Positions 8,394 through 17,265 of a DNA stretch of 20,911 nucleotides are shown here, piece by piece (the first letter of the stretch is position 1; each line of letters begins with the position of its first letter). The position numbers and the translations under genes are program-made. The notes under the pieces are model-generated. The model searched no databases. It was not told the DNA's origin and saw only the letters and a list, made by a program, of their open reading frames with translations. The stretch comes from Chara braunii (taxonomy: Eukaryota > Streptophyta > Charophyceae > Charales > Characeae): assembly GCA_003427395.1 (NCBI GenBank), contig BFEA01000397.1, positions 1,127,774-1,148,684 on the forward strand, read 5' to 3'.

Positions 8394-9783
8394 GGACGAC
8401 GCAGGCCGGTGCTGGAGCCTNTGCTNTGTAACCCGGGGGGGAGCTTGAGGCCTGCGAAGTTATGCTGAGCGCATAACCAGACCGTCCAACGAGGCTGGCG
8501 CCGGGGTAGTGACCCTGTAACCGGTTAGGGGCTTGCTGCCACAGGAACTGCCGAGGGAGGAAGGCACTTCCTGACCGTTAGAACGAGTTTGGTCGGTACT
8601 GGGGAGGGTTGTGGTGCCCTGTTACCCTAGCAGAGAGGGGGTATGAGGTCAAGTGAGTTCTGGTACGAAGACTGAAAGCCTGGACTGACACTTCGTCTGT
8701 TGAGGGGGGATTTTAGGATAGTAGGCGTTTTAGTTTCGCCCCCTCCGTTCTCATAAAGTTTACAGTGAAAATCTTAATAAGATTACGTAGGTTGGTAGTC
8801 CCGGATGGTCTTCAGGATTTTGGGATTCCTGCTAACTCATCCTGAGGTGGTTTCGAGGTTGTTGCACTCTATGATTTGCAGTTGTCCGATGCCAGAACAA
8901 CGCTGGCCGGTGCTGGGGAGTTAGCCTGTAACCTGAAATGCGGGAGCATGAGGCCTGGTAGAGAGATCTGGGGATGCTTTGGGGTGGGCATTCCACGGGA
9001 CATCCAAGGGTTACTGTCGCGATGACGCTGGTCGGAGCTGGGGTGAGTCGTGTTGCCCTGTAACCCTGCTAGATGTGGGGGTGAGAGACTTGGAAGAGGT
9101 CGGCAGGGAGTAAAACAGCTTTGGAAGACTTCGGAAGGGTGTGTGAGGGACTTCAACATTTTTTGGATCATTTGCAGGACCTCTGCGGCCTATTCTCATG
9201 CTCTTTTTTACTATAATGTGTTATGACGTACCTTGAGAAGAGAATAGGGTGGGTGGGAGAAGAAAATGGGGGGATATCACGCGTCCTATCAGTGAGGGGG
9301 CTAGCTGGTAGGATGGGAGTATGGCACAGCGACAGCAAAGATGGTGGCTATGTTGCAATTAGTCTTGCCGGAGGGAGGCGTAGCGGTCTGATGGGGGGTT
9401 TCTCTGAGTCCATTTCTGAATTTTGTCATAGTCACCTCAAAAAAATCTTAATTTGGCCCTAGTTTCTGGATATTTTAGGTAGTCTTGAGAATTGTTTGAG
9501 ACTCTGGGTACTTCTTGCAAAGCAGTCTAGGTTTCCTTGATGCTGTTTACTCATGGATCTGTTGGTTTTTCGATGCCAGAACGACGCTGGCCGGTGCTGG
9601 GGGATTGCCCTGTAACCTGTTAATAGCAGGAGCGTGGGGCCTGGTAGAGAGATCTGGGGATGCTTTGGGCCGGGCATTCTAAGGGAAAACCAAGGGTTGC
9701 TGTCGGGACGACGCTGGCCGGAGCTGGGGTGAGTCGTGTTGCCCTGTAACCTAGCAGGGTGGGGGCATGAGGCCTGGGAGAGC
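8394..9783 (+). repeat. Seven diverged copies of a GC-rich motif
   Basis: A unit beginning near ACGACGCTGGCCGGTGCTGG, continuing with CCCTGTAACC and ending near GGGCATGAGGCCTGG occurs at about 8394, 8489, 8583, 8893, 9021, 9573 and 9708. Copies 4-5 (8888-9118) and 6-7 (9571-9800) also share GTAGAGAGATCTGGGGATGC and GGTGAGTCGTGTTGCCCTGT, so a two-copy block was duplicated at a distance of about 685 bp. Copies are separated by unrelated AT-rich spacer of varied length. Minus-strand frames at 8869-9171 and 9459-9965 arise from the repeat and are not called. Confidence 0.75.
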
Positions 9784-9984
9784 TCGGCAGGGAGGAAGAC
9801 AGTATTAGAGAATTGTAGAGTGTTTTTTGTGGGGAGCTTCCAGGGGTTCTGAGCATTCGAAGGACTTCCACTAATCGCTGTTTGGATTTTTCTAGTAGTT
9901 CCTTGTCTAAATTCATGAAATTTTCTGATGATGGGATGCTGGGCCCGGTTCCTTGTTTGTGCCAAATTAAAAGGATATGGTTGT

Positions 9985-10089
9985 ATCTATGGGACGCTGG
10001 ACCCGGTTTCCAGCAGGTGTTGCTCCCCACCAATAGATGGAGCTGTTTGTTTCAAAAAAAAAATAATAATAAAAAAATAAAAAATAAAA
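9985..10089 (+). mobile_element. Poly(A) retroelement 3' tail, copy C
   Basis: ATGGGACGCTGGACCCGGTT and CCAGCAGGTGTTGCTCCCCA, then CCAATAGATGGAGC, are followed within 15 bp by an A-rich tract with T interruptions that ends the insertion. The same segment precedes poly(A) in copies A and B. A partial repeat, GGGATGCTGGGCCCGGTTCC, lies 57 bp upstream at 9933. Confidence 0.6.
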
Positions 10090-11177
10090 AAAATCACACT
10101 GAAGTCCAAGTAGTCAAAGCCAGAGCAGATAGCACAATGGAACCGAGTAACCATCCATTTGAGAATGATACAGAAGAATCGTGAGTCAATGTCCAAGCCC
10201 AACAGGGCAACACCAACAGCATAACCCAATGTAGCTCTCTCTCTTGAATGGCGTCAAGCGCCCTACCTACTCTACAGCCTATCTCTACAACTACAACATG
10301 AAAGCAACCAGACAACTTGACGACCAGCGAGTGATGATGTCAACACCAATGCAGACCTCCCTCTCCACCAGGTACGTCTCACTCTTCTCCCTCACTCTCC
10401 CTTGTTATCCCACACAGCGCCCTTCACCTCCGAAGAACCACCTTCGCCCTTCCTCCTCTGCGCCCACAGGCAGCCCGGCTATGACCGCCAGCGCCCTGCG
10501 CCCAGGCAGCGCTCTACCGCTTAGCGCCTGTCTGCTTCCCTCAGCCTAGCGACGCACAGCAGCTCGCAAACGCGCAGCGTGCCGGCATTGCCCGCAATGG
10601 CCAAGATCCCTGCCCACTCGCCCTGCTTGCCTATATGCCAGTGTTGCGTGTGGGCGGCCTCCCTTGAGCCTGTGCCTGGGCCCCAGTACCTGTANCAAGA
10701 TCCCTGCCCACTCGCCCTGCTTGCCTATATGCCAGTGTTGCGTGTGGGCGGCCTCCCTTGAGCCTGTGCCTGGGCCCCAGTACCTGTACCCAGGCCCGTT
10801 GCAGTTGGGGGCCCAGGAGATGCAGTTGCACCTCTTTCATCAAGGCCTGCGGCCAGATTCAGATATTGGACCGGTTTCCCATTCGCATTTTCGGCCTCTA
10901 TATCCAGCATGCATTGTCGGCCTCACGTTTATGTGCCCAGGGCCTAACCAACTCGGGGCCCTGGGATTCCTGCATTTGCAGAGCTCCGATACTCGGTGCA
11001 CACCAACCAACTGGCGTGTTGTAACTGTATGGACCCCACTTAATGAAATGTTTGCACAGAGGGCTCTTGTTGACTTGCTGGCCCGCTTCACTAAGGGCGG
11101 GCACGAGGCTTGCTGAGACCTTAGCCCAGAACATGAACATCATGGCAAGGCCCCTTCTTGAGGGCTCAATCCTCACA
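10090..11177 (-). repeat. 3' LTR, main part
   Basis: Matches 18609-19659 over its length with scattered substitutions, and ends on the plus strand with CCTCACA (minus-strand start TGTGAGG, the TG end). Together with 6916-6956 it makes the whole 3' LTR. It contains a 93-bp exact duplication around one N (10602-10788). Open frames seen in it on both strands recur in the other LTR and are not genes. Confidence 0.92.
10602..10788. repeat. 93-bp exact duplication around a single N
   Basis: 10602-10694 and 10696-10788 are identical, with N at 10695. The other LTR has the same arrangement with a 57-bp duplication around N at 19212, ending at the same base (CCAGTACCTGTA). Exact identity in otherwise diverged LTRs points to unmerged overlapping contig ends, not biology. 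Confidence 0.8.
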
Positions 11178-11190
11178 TTCCATCCCCCTT
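11178..11190 (-). other. Polypurine tract
   Basis: On the minus strand AAGGGGGATGGAA directly abuts the TG of the 3' LTR. This is where the plus-strand DNA primer for reverse transcription is made in LTR elements. It lies 24 bp after the pol stop codon. Confidence 0.8.
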
Positions 11191-11214
11191 ACCTTCGAAA
11201 GTCCGCTGAGATGC

Positions 11215-11709
11215 TTACTTCGCAGGTGCCTTCCCTTTTAACATTCTCTCATACTTTGCCACCACTTGAGGAGCTGTGTCAATCAGTTCCTCTCTGGTGA
11301 ACCATCGATCTTCCTTTGGATCGGTATGATGCCTGAATCTGACGCGATACTCCCGCTTGGGTTTTGGAGGTCTTTCTCTACCCAATGGCTTCTGAACAGG
11401 CAGACCTTTGTGATCCACAATGTCGCCAATGTCCACTTGACCATCCATGGTTGGGGGCAGCATCGATCTCCTTGAAGGGAATTGATCTGTCTCAGCAAAA
11501 GGTGCAAGCTTTGAGGCATGAAAGACAGGGTGAGTGCGTAGGTGTCCAGGGATACGGATAACATAGGTAGGACCATCCATCTCATCCCCCACTACATCCA
11601 GGACTTCCCAGGGACCAAAATACTGAGGCATTAGTTTACGAGAGATCCCGAATTCCTGTCCTAGCTCACTAGCCTTGACCCAAACATGTTCCTCTACCCG
11701 AAATGAGGA
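11215..11709 (-). pseudogene. Integrase C-terminus with chromodomain-like tail
   Basis: Minus-strand frame that ends pol at 11215-11217. It follows a TAG at 11710-11712 in the same frame. The first open methionine is at 11631. YFGPWEVL and PTYVIRIPGH followed by HPVFHASKLAPF are the GPY/F-type C-terminal integrase module of chromoviruses. The last 65 residues contain DIVDHK, YRVRF and EDRWFTREEL, arranged like a chromodomain (a YLVKW-type strand, then an EDTWEPEENL-type segment). In such elements this tail steers integration to particular chromatin. The frame from the TAG to the stop is intact. Confidence 0.8.
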
Positions 11710-12786
11710 CTATCGTCGATGCTTGTTCTCAGAAGCAATCATTGCTTGCTGAGCTTTCTTGATGTGCTCGACAGCTTGCTGCAACAACTTCTCATACTGC
11801 ACACCATACTCAAGTGTGTCTGGAGTTGCAGAGGATCGGTCTTCAGGTAGGAGGAAGTCTAGAGATGATCTAGGCTTCCATCCCAAGTGCAACTGATTAG
11901 GACTGACGCCGATACTGCTGTGCATAACATTGTTGTACAGGCTGGCGATGAGAGGCAACTTCTCATCCCAATCATCTTGGCTGGGTTTGATGTAACGCCT
12001 CAGCAAGTGTTGTACAACTCTGTTTATTTGCTCAGCATGTCCGTTGGCTTCGGGATGATTCCCTGAAGTCATCTGCAGTTGACTGCTCAGCTGCTCATCA
12101 GTCTTCTTCCACAACTCACTTGTGAGTCAGACATCTCTATCACTAACGATTGACTTTGGAAGTCCAAAATCACGCACCCTGTTGTCCATAAACAACTTGA
12201 TGACGTGGTCAGTCCTTGCAGTCTTTGGCATGGCAACTAGTCTAGCGTACTTGATAAATCGATCGATGATGACGAAGATGTGCCTCTTGTCACTCTTACT
12301 GGTCACCAGGGTGTTCATGAAATCCATGGAAACACTCTGTCCTGGACCAGCGCGGATAGGTAAGGGCTTCAACAACCCAAGCGGTGCTTGAGTTCGCGGC
12401 TTGTCCCGCTGACAGACCTGACAGGTCTCTACATACTTCTTTGCGTCATCTAGCATTCCAGGCCACCAAAATCGTTATACTAGATTGACACTCGTCTTTT
12501 TGTAGCCAAAGTGTTCGGTTGCATCGTGACATTCTCCTAGAAATAAACTACGCAAACTCTCACTCGATGGAACTACTAACCTTTTACACCCGGCCTTATC
12601 AAGAAAGAGTAACCCATCCACCATCACAAACTCACTTTCTGTGGCCTTGTCTTTTGCCTGAAGTTTGCGCATGATGTCCATCATGACAGGGTCTTCCTGA
12701 TAGGCTCCCACCAACGATTGAGTTACTTCCTGAGATACACCAAACTTAGAAACTAGCTCCCCTAGGTAGATTGCTCTACGGGACAA
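11710..12786 (-). pseudogene. Integrase zinc finger and catalytic core, three stops
   Basis: One frame, broken by TAA at 12475-12477, TGA at 12127-12129 and TAG at 11710-11712. The part before the first stop runs from the end of RNase H (ALSRRAIYLGEL) into the integrase HHCC finger, whose Cys pair is CQVC. Catalytic D,D,E residues are visible: Asp in SVSMDFMN, Asp in IVSDRD just before the second stop, and Glu in NHPEANGHAEQIN. The last part (12114 on) continues with DWDEKLPLIASLYNN and GVSPNQLHLGW, typical of the core's end. The first stop splits a usual Y-RFWWPG motif, the second follows SDRDV. Confidence 0.88.
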
Positions 12787-12861
12787 CGCATCTGCAACCT
12801 TGTTGTACTCTCCCTTCAGATACTCTAGCTCGAAGTTATACTGATCTATGACCTCAATCCA

Positions 12862-13399
12862 TCACTTGAGTGCATCAGAGAGAGCCGGTTGAGTCTTGAT
12901 CCATTTGAGGACTTAGGGTTTGATGGTCAGTTCTCAAATAGAGGAACCGTCCCAACAGAAAATGTCTCCAATGGACAAGTGTCTTGTAGAGAGCATAAAG
13001 TCCCCTTAGATAGATGGACTTTGCCAATTTCTTCGATGGCATCTTCTTGCTCATGTACTCAATCGGTCTCAACTTCTTCCCATCCTGCTCAGCCAGCACT
13101 GCGCCAATGCCGTATTGGCTTGCGTCAGTGGTCACTATGAATGCTTTTGAGGATCGGGCACCATGAGAACCTCATGATTCATGAGTGAATGCTTCAATCG
13201 TTTGAAAGCAGCCTCACACTCATCACGCCAGTCCCACGGCGTGTCAAGTCGAGTTAGATCTGTCAAAGGAGAGGCGACTGTAGAATAGTTCTTTACGAAA
13301 TTCCTTTAGTAGCCGCACATTCCTAAGAATGATCTGACCTCAGTAACAGTCTGAGGTCGTGGCCAATCCCTTATACTAGCCACCTTCGCATCTTCCGGC
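12862..13399 (-). pseudogene. RT connection and RNase H, frameshifted, catalytic Glu lost
   Basis: Continues RT after an indel in the A run at 13406-13411 (RPEDAKVASIRDWPRPQTVT, then EVRSFLG). It meets TAA at 13306-13308, where family members have Tyr, changes frame again at 13145-13148 (A run on the minus strand), and enters RNase H: TTDASQYGIGAVLAEQDG carries the first catalytic Asp, LRTDHQTL the third. Between them the usual Y-x-x-E-L appears as YLRGL, with Gly (codon 13001-13003) in place of catalytic Glu. A further indel lies at 12904-12916 and a TGA at 12862-12864, likely from CGA. RNase H would remove the RNA template. Confidence 0.85.
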
Positions 13400-13957
13400 C
13401 TAATCTTTTTTCGCGAATACTTCATGACCCAAGTATAAGATCTTAGTACGTCTAAACTCACACTTCTCTAGGTTGACCTTATACTTGTGTTGTCCTAAGA
13501 GTGAGAGTACAGTATCAACGTGTTGTGCATGCTCTTCAACAGACTTACTAAAGATCAGAATATCGTCGAGATAAACAACGACAAACTTATCGAAGTGGTC
13601 ATGGAAGATCCTATTCAATGTATTCATGGCGTGCTGGAATGTACCCGGCGCGTTATAAAGACCAAAGGGCATCACAACAAACTCATACAGACCATATCTC
13701 GTCTGCACTGCAGTCTTGTGTTGATCCTCATGTCTTATTGCGATCTGATGGTAGCCGGATTTTAAATATATCTTGCTACAGTACTTGCATCCCTGCACCC
13801 TATCCAATAGGTTGTCTATGCGAGATAGAGGCTCTGCGTTCTTCACTTTGATGGCATTGAGGCCTCTATAGTCAATGCACATCCTCAATGTACCCCACTT
13901 CTTCGCTACAAATAACACTGGAGATCCATAGGGGGAAGTACTTGGCCGGATCCATCC
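13400..13957 (-). pseudogene. Reverse transcriptase palm and fingers, catalytic Asp lost
   Basis: The segment opens with the SPYGSPV motif (near 13935), enters the +1-shifted frame after an A run at 13957-13962, and continues as [28 protein letters not shown] and [15 protein letters not shown], the catalytic motif C, is intact (residues 116-119 counted from 13918). In motif A the family has D-L-K-S-G-Y-H-Q. Here codon 13766-13768 is TAT, giving I-Y-L-K-S-G-Y-H-Q, so the first catalytic Asp is Tyr. KKWG also replaces the usual KKDG. The frame ends in TAG just after the A run at 13406-13411. Confidence 0.9.
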
Positions 13958-14745
13958 TTTTTAGTCATCTCTTTCAATTGTCGCCGAAGTTCATCCAACT
14001 TGGTCGGAGCCGTCCTATAGATCCTTTCCTTTGGGGTTTTACTCCCTGGAATGATTTCTATGGCGTGGACAATCTCCCTTTCTACGACTCCTGTAGGCTC
14101 CTCGAACAGATCAGGGAACTTAGCAACGACGTGTTCTATCTCTGGGGGTGTTTTAACGGCCTCCCCTTTCTTAAAGACATACACAAGGTACATACCCTCC
14201 TCTTGGTTCTGTTTGTAATAATTATAGAATGTTGATGCACACAAGCAGCCATAGGTATCTATCATGCTACTGGCTTTGAACTTAGTCAATCTGACTGTTC
14301 GACCATCAGGCAACTTATGTTTTAGCACCTTTTTGTCCCAGTCAAACTGGGGTTTGACAACCTCAAGGTAGTACATGCCTAACAACATGTCGAACGGCAA
14401 GTCGTTGCTAACAAGGAACGAAATCTTATGATTAAGTTCCCCTCCTTCATAGGAGAAGGTACAGACTACGTTCTTGATATAGTCTGTGACAATCATGCGC
14501 TCCTTATTGACCAAAGTAGATGATACGGGTCTACTTAGGTGCTGTACCCGATCCTGTAGGTGCGGCCTTTCCAAACAGTTGCGACTTATGTAATTCCACG
14601 TGGAGCCAATGTCTATGAAGGCACCACATTTGCGGCCTCCAACATCAACTTCCACCACAAAATGTTCCCCTCTAGGACCTTTCCTTAGTGTCACCCAAGA
14701 TTCACGAAGGTCCTTGTTTGACCACTCGCTTTCCAGATCTTCTAA
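13958..14745 (-). pseudogene. Retropepsin-type protease and start of RT
   Basis: Frame running from the inner edge of the MITE to 13906 (the last residues are out-of-frame RT). The aspartic protease site is AFIDIGSTWNYIS, where families usually have D-S/T-G-A, so Ile replaces the usual Ser/Thr and Ser the usual Ala. The catalytic Asp remains. DMLLGMYYLE corresponds to the I-L-G-M-x-W-L signature near the end of the domain. After a linker rich in charged residues, FPDLFEEP, HAIEIIPG and RTAPTKLDELRRQLKEM are the known lead-in to gypsy RT. This enzyme would cut Gag and Pol into mature parts. No start codon is expected, as it belongs to a polyprotein. Confidence 0.88.
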
Positions 14746-15263
14746 CAACAGAAAAATTTTCCAGAATTAAATAATCAGTCTATAGTAAAATTACATTCTA
14801 AATTTTTGAATTTTCATTCTATCTTAAAAAATGTCATTCCAATTTTAAAATTTTCCGTCTTACTTGGAAATATTCCTTTCAAGAATGGGGTATCCCTTCT
14901 TATTTGAACTACATGCTAGAGATGGAATGAAAGTCTGGATGAGTTCATGAAATATTTTAATTGGACTGTCATTCTGAGTAAGGATTTTCAGTCATAAATA
15001 AGTTAATCCAATCTAAATAAGAAGATATTTGTTGTAGTAGAATGAAAATTTAATTAAAACATTTCATAAACTCGTCCAGACTTTCATTCCATCTTGAACA
15101 AATAGATGTGGCTGGAAGGGAAAACTCATATTTAGATGGGAACTTATCAAATAAAAATGAAAATTTTAGAATTGGACGAACATTGGAATGATAATGTATA
15201 AGTATGAAGATTTTTTTTTTAATGATTTTTTTTTTAACGTTTCTCGTGGGAATTTTTCTGTTG
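14746..15263. mobile_element. 518-bp AT-rich foldback MITE inside pol
   Basis: Perfect 13-bp ends CAACAGAAAAATT (14746-14758) and AATTTTTCTGTTG (15251-15263), flanked by AA on both sides (2-bp duplication, TT on the coding strand). The interior is largely palindromic: 14922-14962 and 15053-15093 are reverse complements with about four mismatches, and similarity continues toward the ends. It is far richer in A+T than its host. Removing the element and one AA joins the reading frames on both sides without a shift. No transposase is present, so it was moved by one encoded elsewhere. The superfamily is not clear from a 2-bp duplication alone. Confidence 0.85.
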
Positions 15264-15434
15264 AAGGCTTCAGACACATCCAACGTACAAAGCGTAGTTT
15301 GGTCTGGATGAGTCTGTGAGGTGACTAAAAAGTCATTAGCTACGGCCATCTCATGAAGTGGGGAGGGTATCTGACCCACTTCACCATGAGTAGAAGCAGC
15401 TAAAACTTTCACCGGCCTCACGTGTTTCTCGAGC
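15264..15434 (-). pseudogene. Start of pol, in the -1 frame of gag
   Basis: A frame that opens after TAG at 15434-15436 and overlaps the end of gag by about 14 nt, then continues as VRPVKVLAASTHGEVGQIPS and QTHPDQTTLCTLDVSEA until the MITE at 15263. Beyond the MITE the same frame carries the protease. The sequence before a retropepsin in gypsy elements is usually poorly conserved, and I recognise no motif. Pol may be reached by ribosomal -1 shifting, or a one-base indel may have separated an originally single gag-pol frame. Confidence 0.6.
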
Positions 15435-17265
15435 TAGAAGCCTGGGAAGAAGATGCCCCCATCTTAGGAGGTATCTTCTGCGCGACCTTTGCGTTATGGC
15501 ACTTGTACTGGGTGTGTCCGTATTCACCACAGTTAGTACAAGCACCACACACTCGGCGGTCCCGCCACACTTCTTGATCAAGACATGCCTTAACCCAATC
15601 AGCAACTTTGGTCTGATTGGAGACGGCCTTCCCTTGACTCTTTTGATGGCCCTTTACTCGGCCGTGAGCCTTAGCCTTAACTACTGCGGCGAGGGTGATA
15701 CCCTCAACGATCTCCTCGCCGTCGTACGCTGAAATGTCCAACAGGTCTGTGAGCTCGTCGATCTCTGTTTGAGTCCCGTCGGACTCAACCATCAACAATT
15801 TAGCCCCCTTCTTCTTCCATTCTTGTGGACTCTTCTTCTTCCTCGCGTCAACTGAAGAAGGTTGAGCACTTCCTTGGGTGGCCTCTAAGTCCAAAGCTTT
15901 CCTAGATAAAGTCTCAAATGAGTGATACTCAAGGCGAGTCTTGCGGACCAACAAATTCCTGAGATTCTCTGGGAGACATCTCACAAAGGTGGTCAACAAG
16001 AACTGGTCATCGTAGTTTATGCCTGGGACGACGATGAGGCTCTCTACGGTAGTCGTAAGCTCCCTGACTGACTTGAACTTTCTTTGGTCTAGTCTGTTTA
16101 TCGCATCAGTAACAATTTGTGCCTGTTGTGGATTGTGTCAACGAGCTTCTACCATTTCTAAGAACTGGTCTAAGGTAATGGTCTTAGCCCAGTCCGCCAT
16201 GCGTCGTCCGTATCCGGCCTTTGAAACTAAACCATCCAGTCATTTGGCTGCCTTACCCTCAAGGTAAGATGCAGTAGTAATCACCTCCTCCTCCTGCAAA
16301 GTCCTCTTCGCCTTTACCCATATCGGAACCGTTCTCAACCATGTGTTGAGTTCCTCGTCCTTCTTCTCTCCTGAGAAGGCAAGAGGCAGTTTCACAGGGG
16401 TCTTAGGGTACCATTGACCTTGCGGCTGTCCCTGTTGAGGAACAGGTTGTTGCGGTGGTTGCGTAGCTATCACCGCTGGACCCGAAGAAGAAAAAGCAAC
16501 AGTCTGTGCGGTTGCTGCAGACATACCACTTGGTTGTGTGCCAGCTTGTACGGGAAAGGGGCTTGACATCGCCGTTAACGGCAACGGCGACTGTGCTGCC
16601 AGTCTAAATCCTGGCCTTTGCAAAAGGTCCAAGATCTGGTCTAGAGAGTTCTGCATAAAGTCCAATCTGTTGTCCACGTGCGCATGCAACAACATCATAT
16701 TGTTCTTCAATACTTTGAGCTGGTCAGACATTGCTGACTCATCCAAACCCTCCAATGCTGCCTTGTCTGCCTCTAACGTATCAAGCCTGGCTGCTCTATT
16801 TTTGATCTCTCTTTCTCTGTCGGTTGTTGGCTTCAGTTCCCTTTCTAACCGCTCGCGGATCCTTTCGACCTGTTGGAGCTCTAGAAGCTCCCTGCCTCGT
16901 GGGGTCAACGGGCTTAACTGCGAGCCCACCATTTGACTGATAGACTGACCAGAACTCATTGAACCGGAAGTACCAGTGGGCCCAAGGGGCATTCCCAACT
17001 GGGTCCCAGACGAAGACGCAGGTGTGGACGCAGCAGAGTCTGCGCCATTAGCCATTGCTGTTGCTCTGGTTGCTTCTGCCTGCTCTCTAGCTGCTTCGTT
17101 TGTTGCTGCCAACGCTGTTGCAAGAGCACGGGCTTTTCGTTCGATACGAAGTCGTCTTTCGTCTTCCGGTTGTAAGGCCTGAAACACGTGTGGGACCCTA
17201 AGTGCCCTCGAACGTGTTAGTCTCCTATTGTCAACTCTACCCTCATCGGTGTCTGACCCACTCAT
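15418..17265 (-). pseudogene. gag polyprotein with two in-frame TGA stops
   Basis: ATG at 17263-17265 (MSGSDTDEGR), two codons after an in-frame TAA, opens one frame of 616 codons ending at 15418-15420. TGA codons at 16240-16242 and 16138-16140 interrupt it. Both stand where Trp (TGG) reads naturally. The N-terminal third has basic and Ala-rich helical stretches (about residues 35-75) and a charged likely coiled coil (about 120-190). A Gln/Pro-rich linker follows. From about residue 290, LPLAFSGEKK and ELNTWLRTVP begin a capsid-like domain as in retrotransposon Gag. Near the end, CTNCGEYGHTQYKC is a CCHC zinc knuckle (C-x2-C-x4-H-x4-C) for RNA binding. Gag would package the element's RNA. Confidence 0.88.

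Larger units (their letters stand above)
6957..10089 (+). mobile_element. 3.1-kb poly(A)-tailed insertion in the 3' LTR, identity unknown
   Basis: The intact LTR reads AGAT, TGT, AAAATCAC at 18600-18614. In the left LTR this point is opened by 3133 bp that end in an A-rich tract (10053-10090) after a segment shared with two other poly(A) tails in the window. This suggests a plus-strand insertion by target-primed reverse transcription. I see no target duplication, and three bases (TGT) of the target appear lost. The insert has no reverse transcriptase. It has a GC-rich tandem repeat, a short unassigned open frame, AT-rich spacer, and a seven-fold diverged repeat. It may be a non-autonomous LINE derivative, a retrocopied transcript, or a composite of several events. 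Confidence 0.65.

Noticed and set aside
8394-9783. Spaced repeats as a CRISPR-like array
   Set aside because: Units are long, diverged and irregularly spaced, and the sequence is eukaryotic.
9459-9965. Minus-strand frame of 168 codons, also 8869-9171
   Set aside because: Its similar peptides come from copies of the GC-rich repeat; no domain is visible.
10664-11116. Plus-strand open frame of 150 codons in the LTR, with a similar one at 19181-19606
   Set aside because: It crosses the N and the artificial duplication, is antisense to the element, and exists only because both LTRs share sequence.
13520-14235. Plus-strand frames at 13520-13765 and 13888-14235
   Set aside because: They are antisense shadows of the reverse transcriptase and protease frames.
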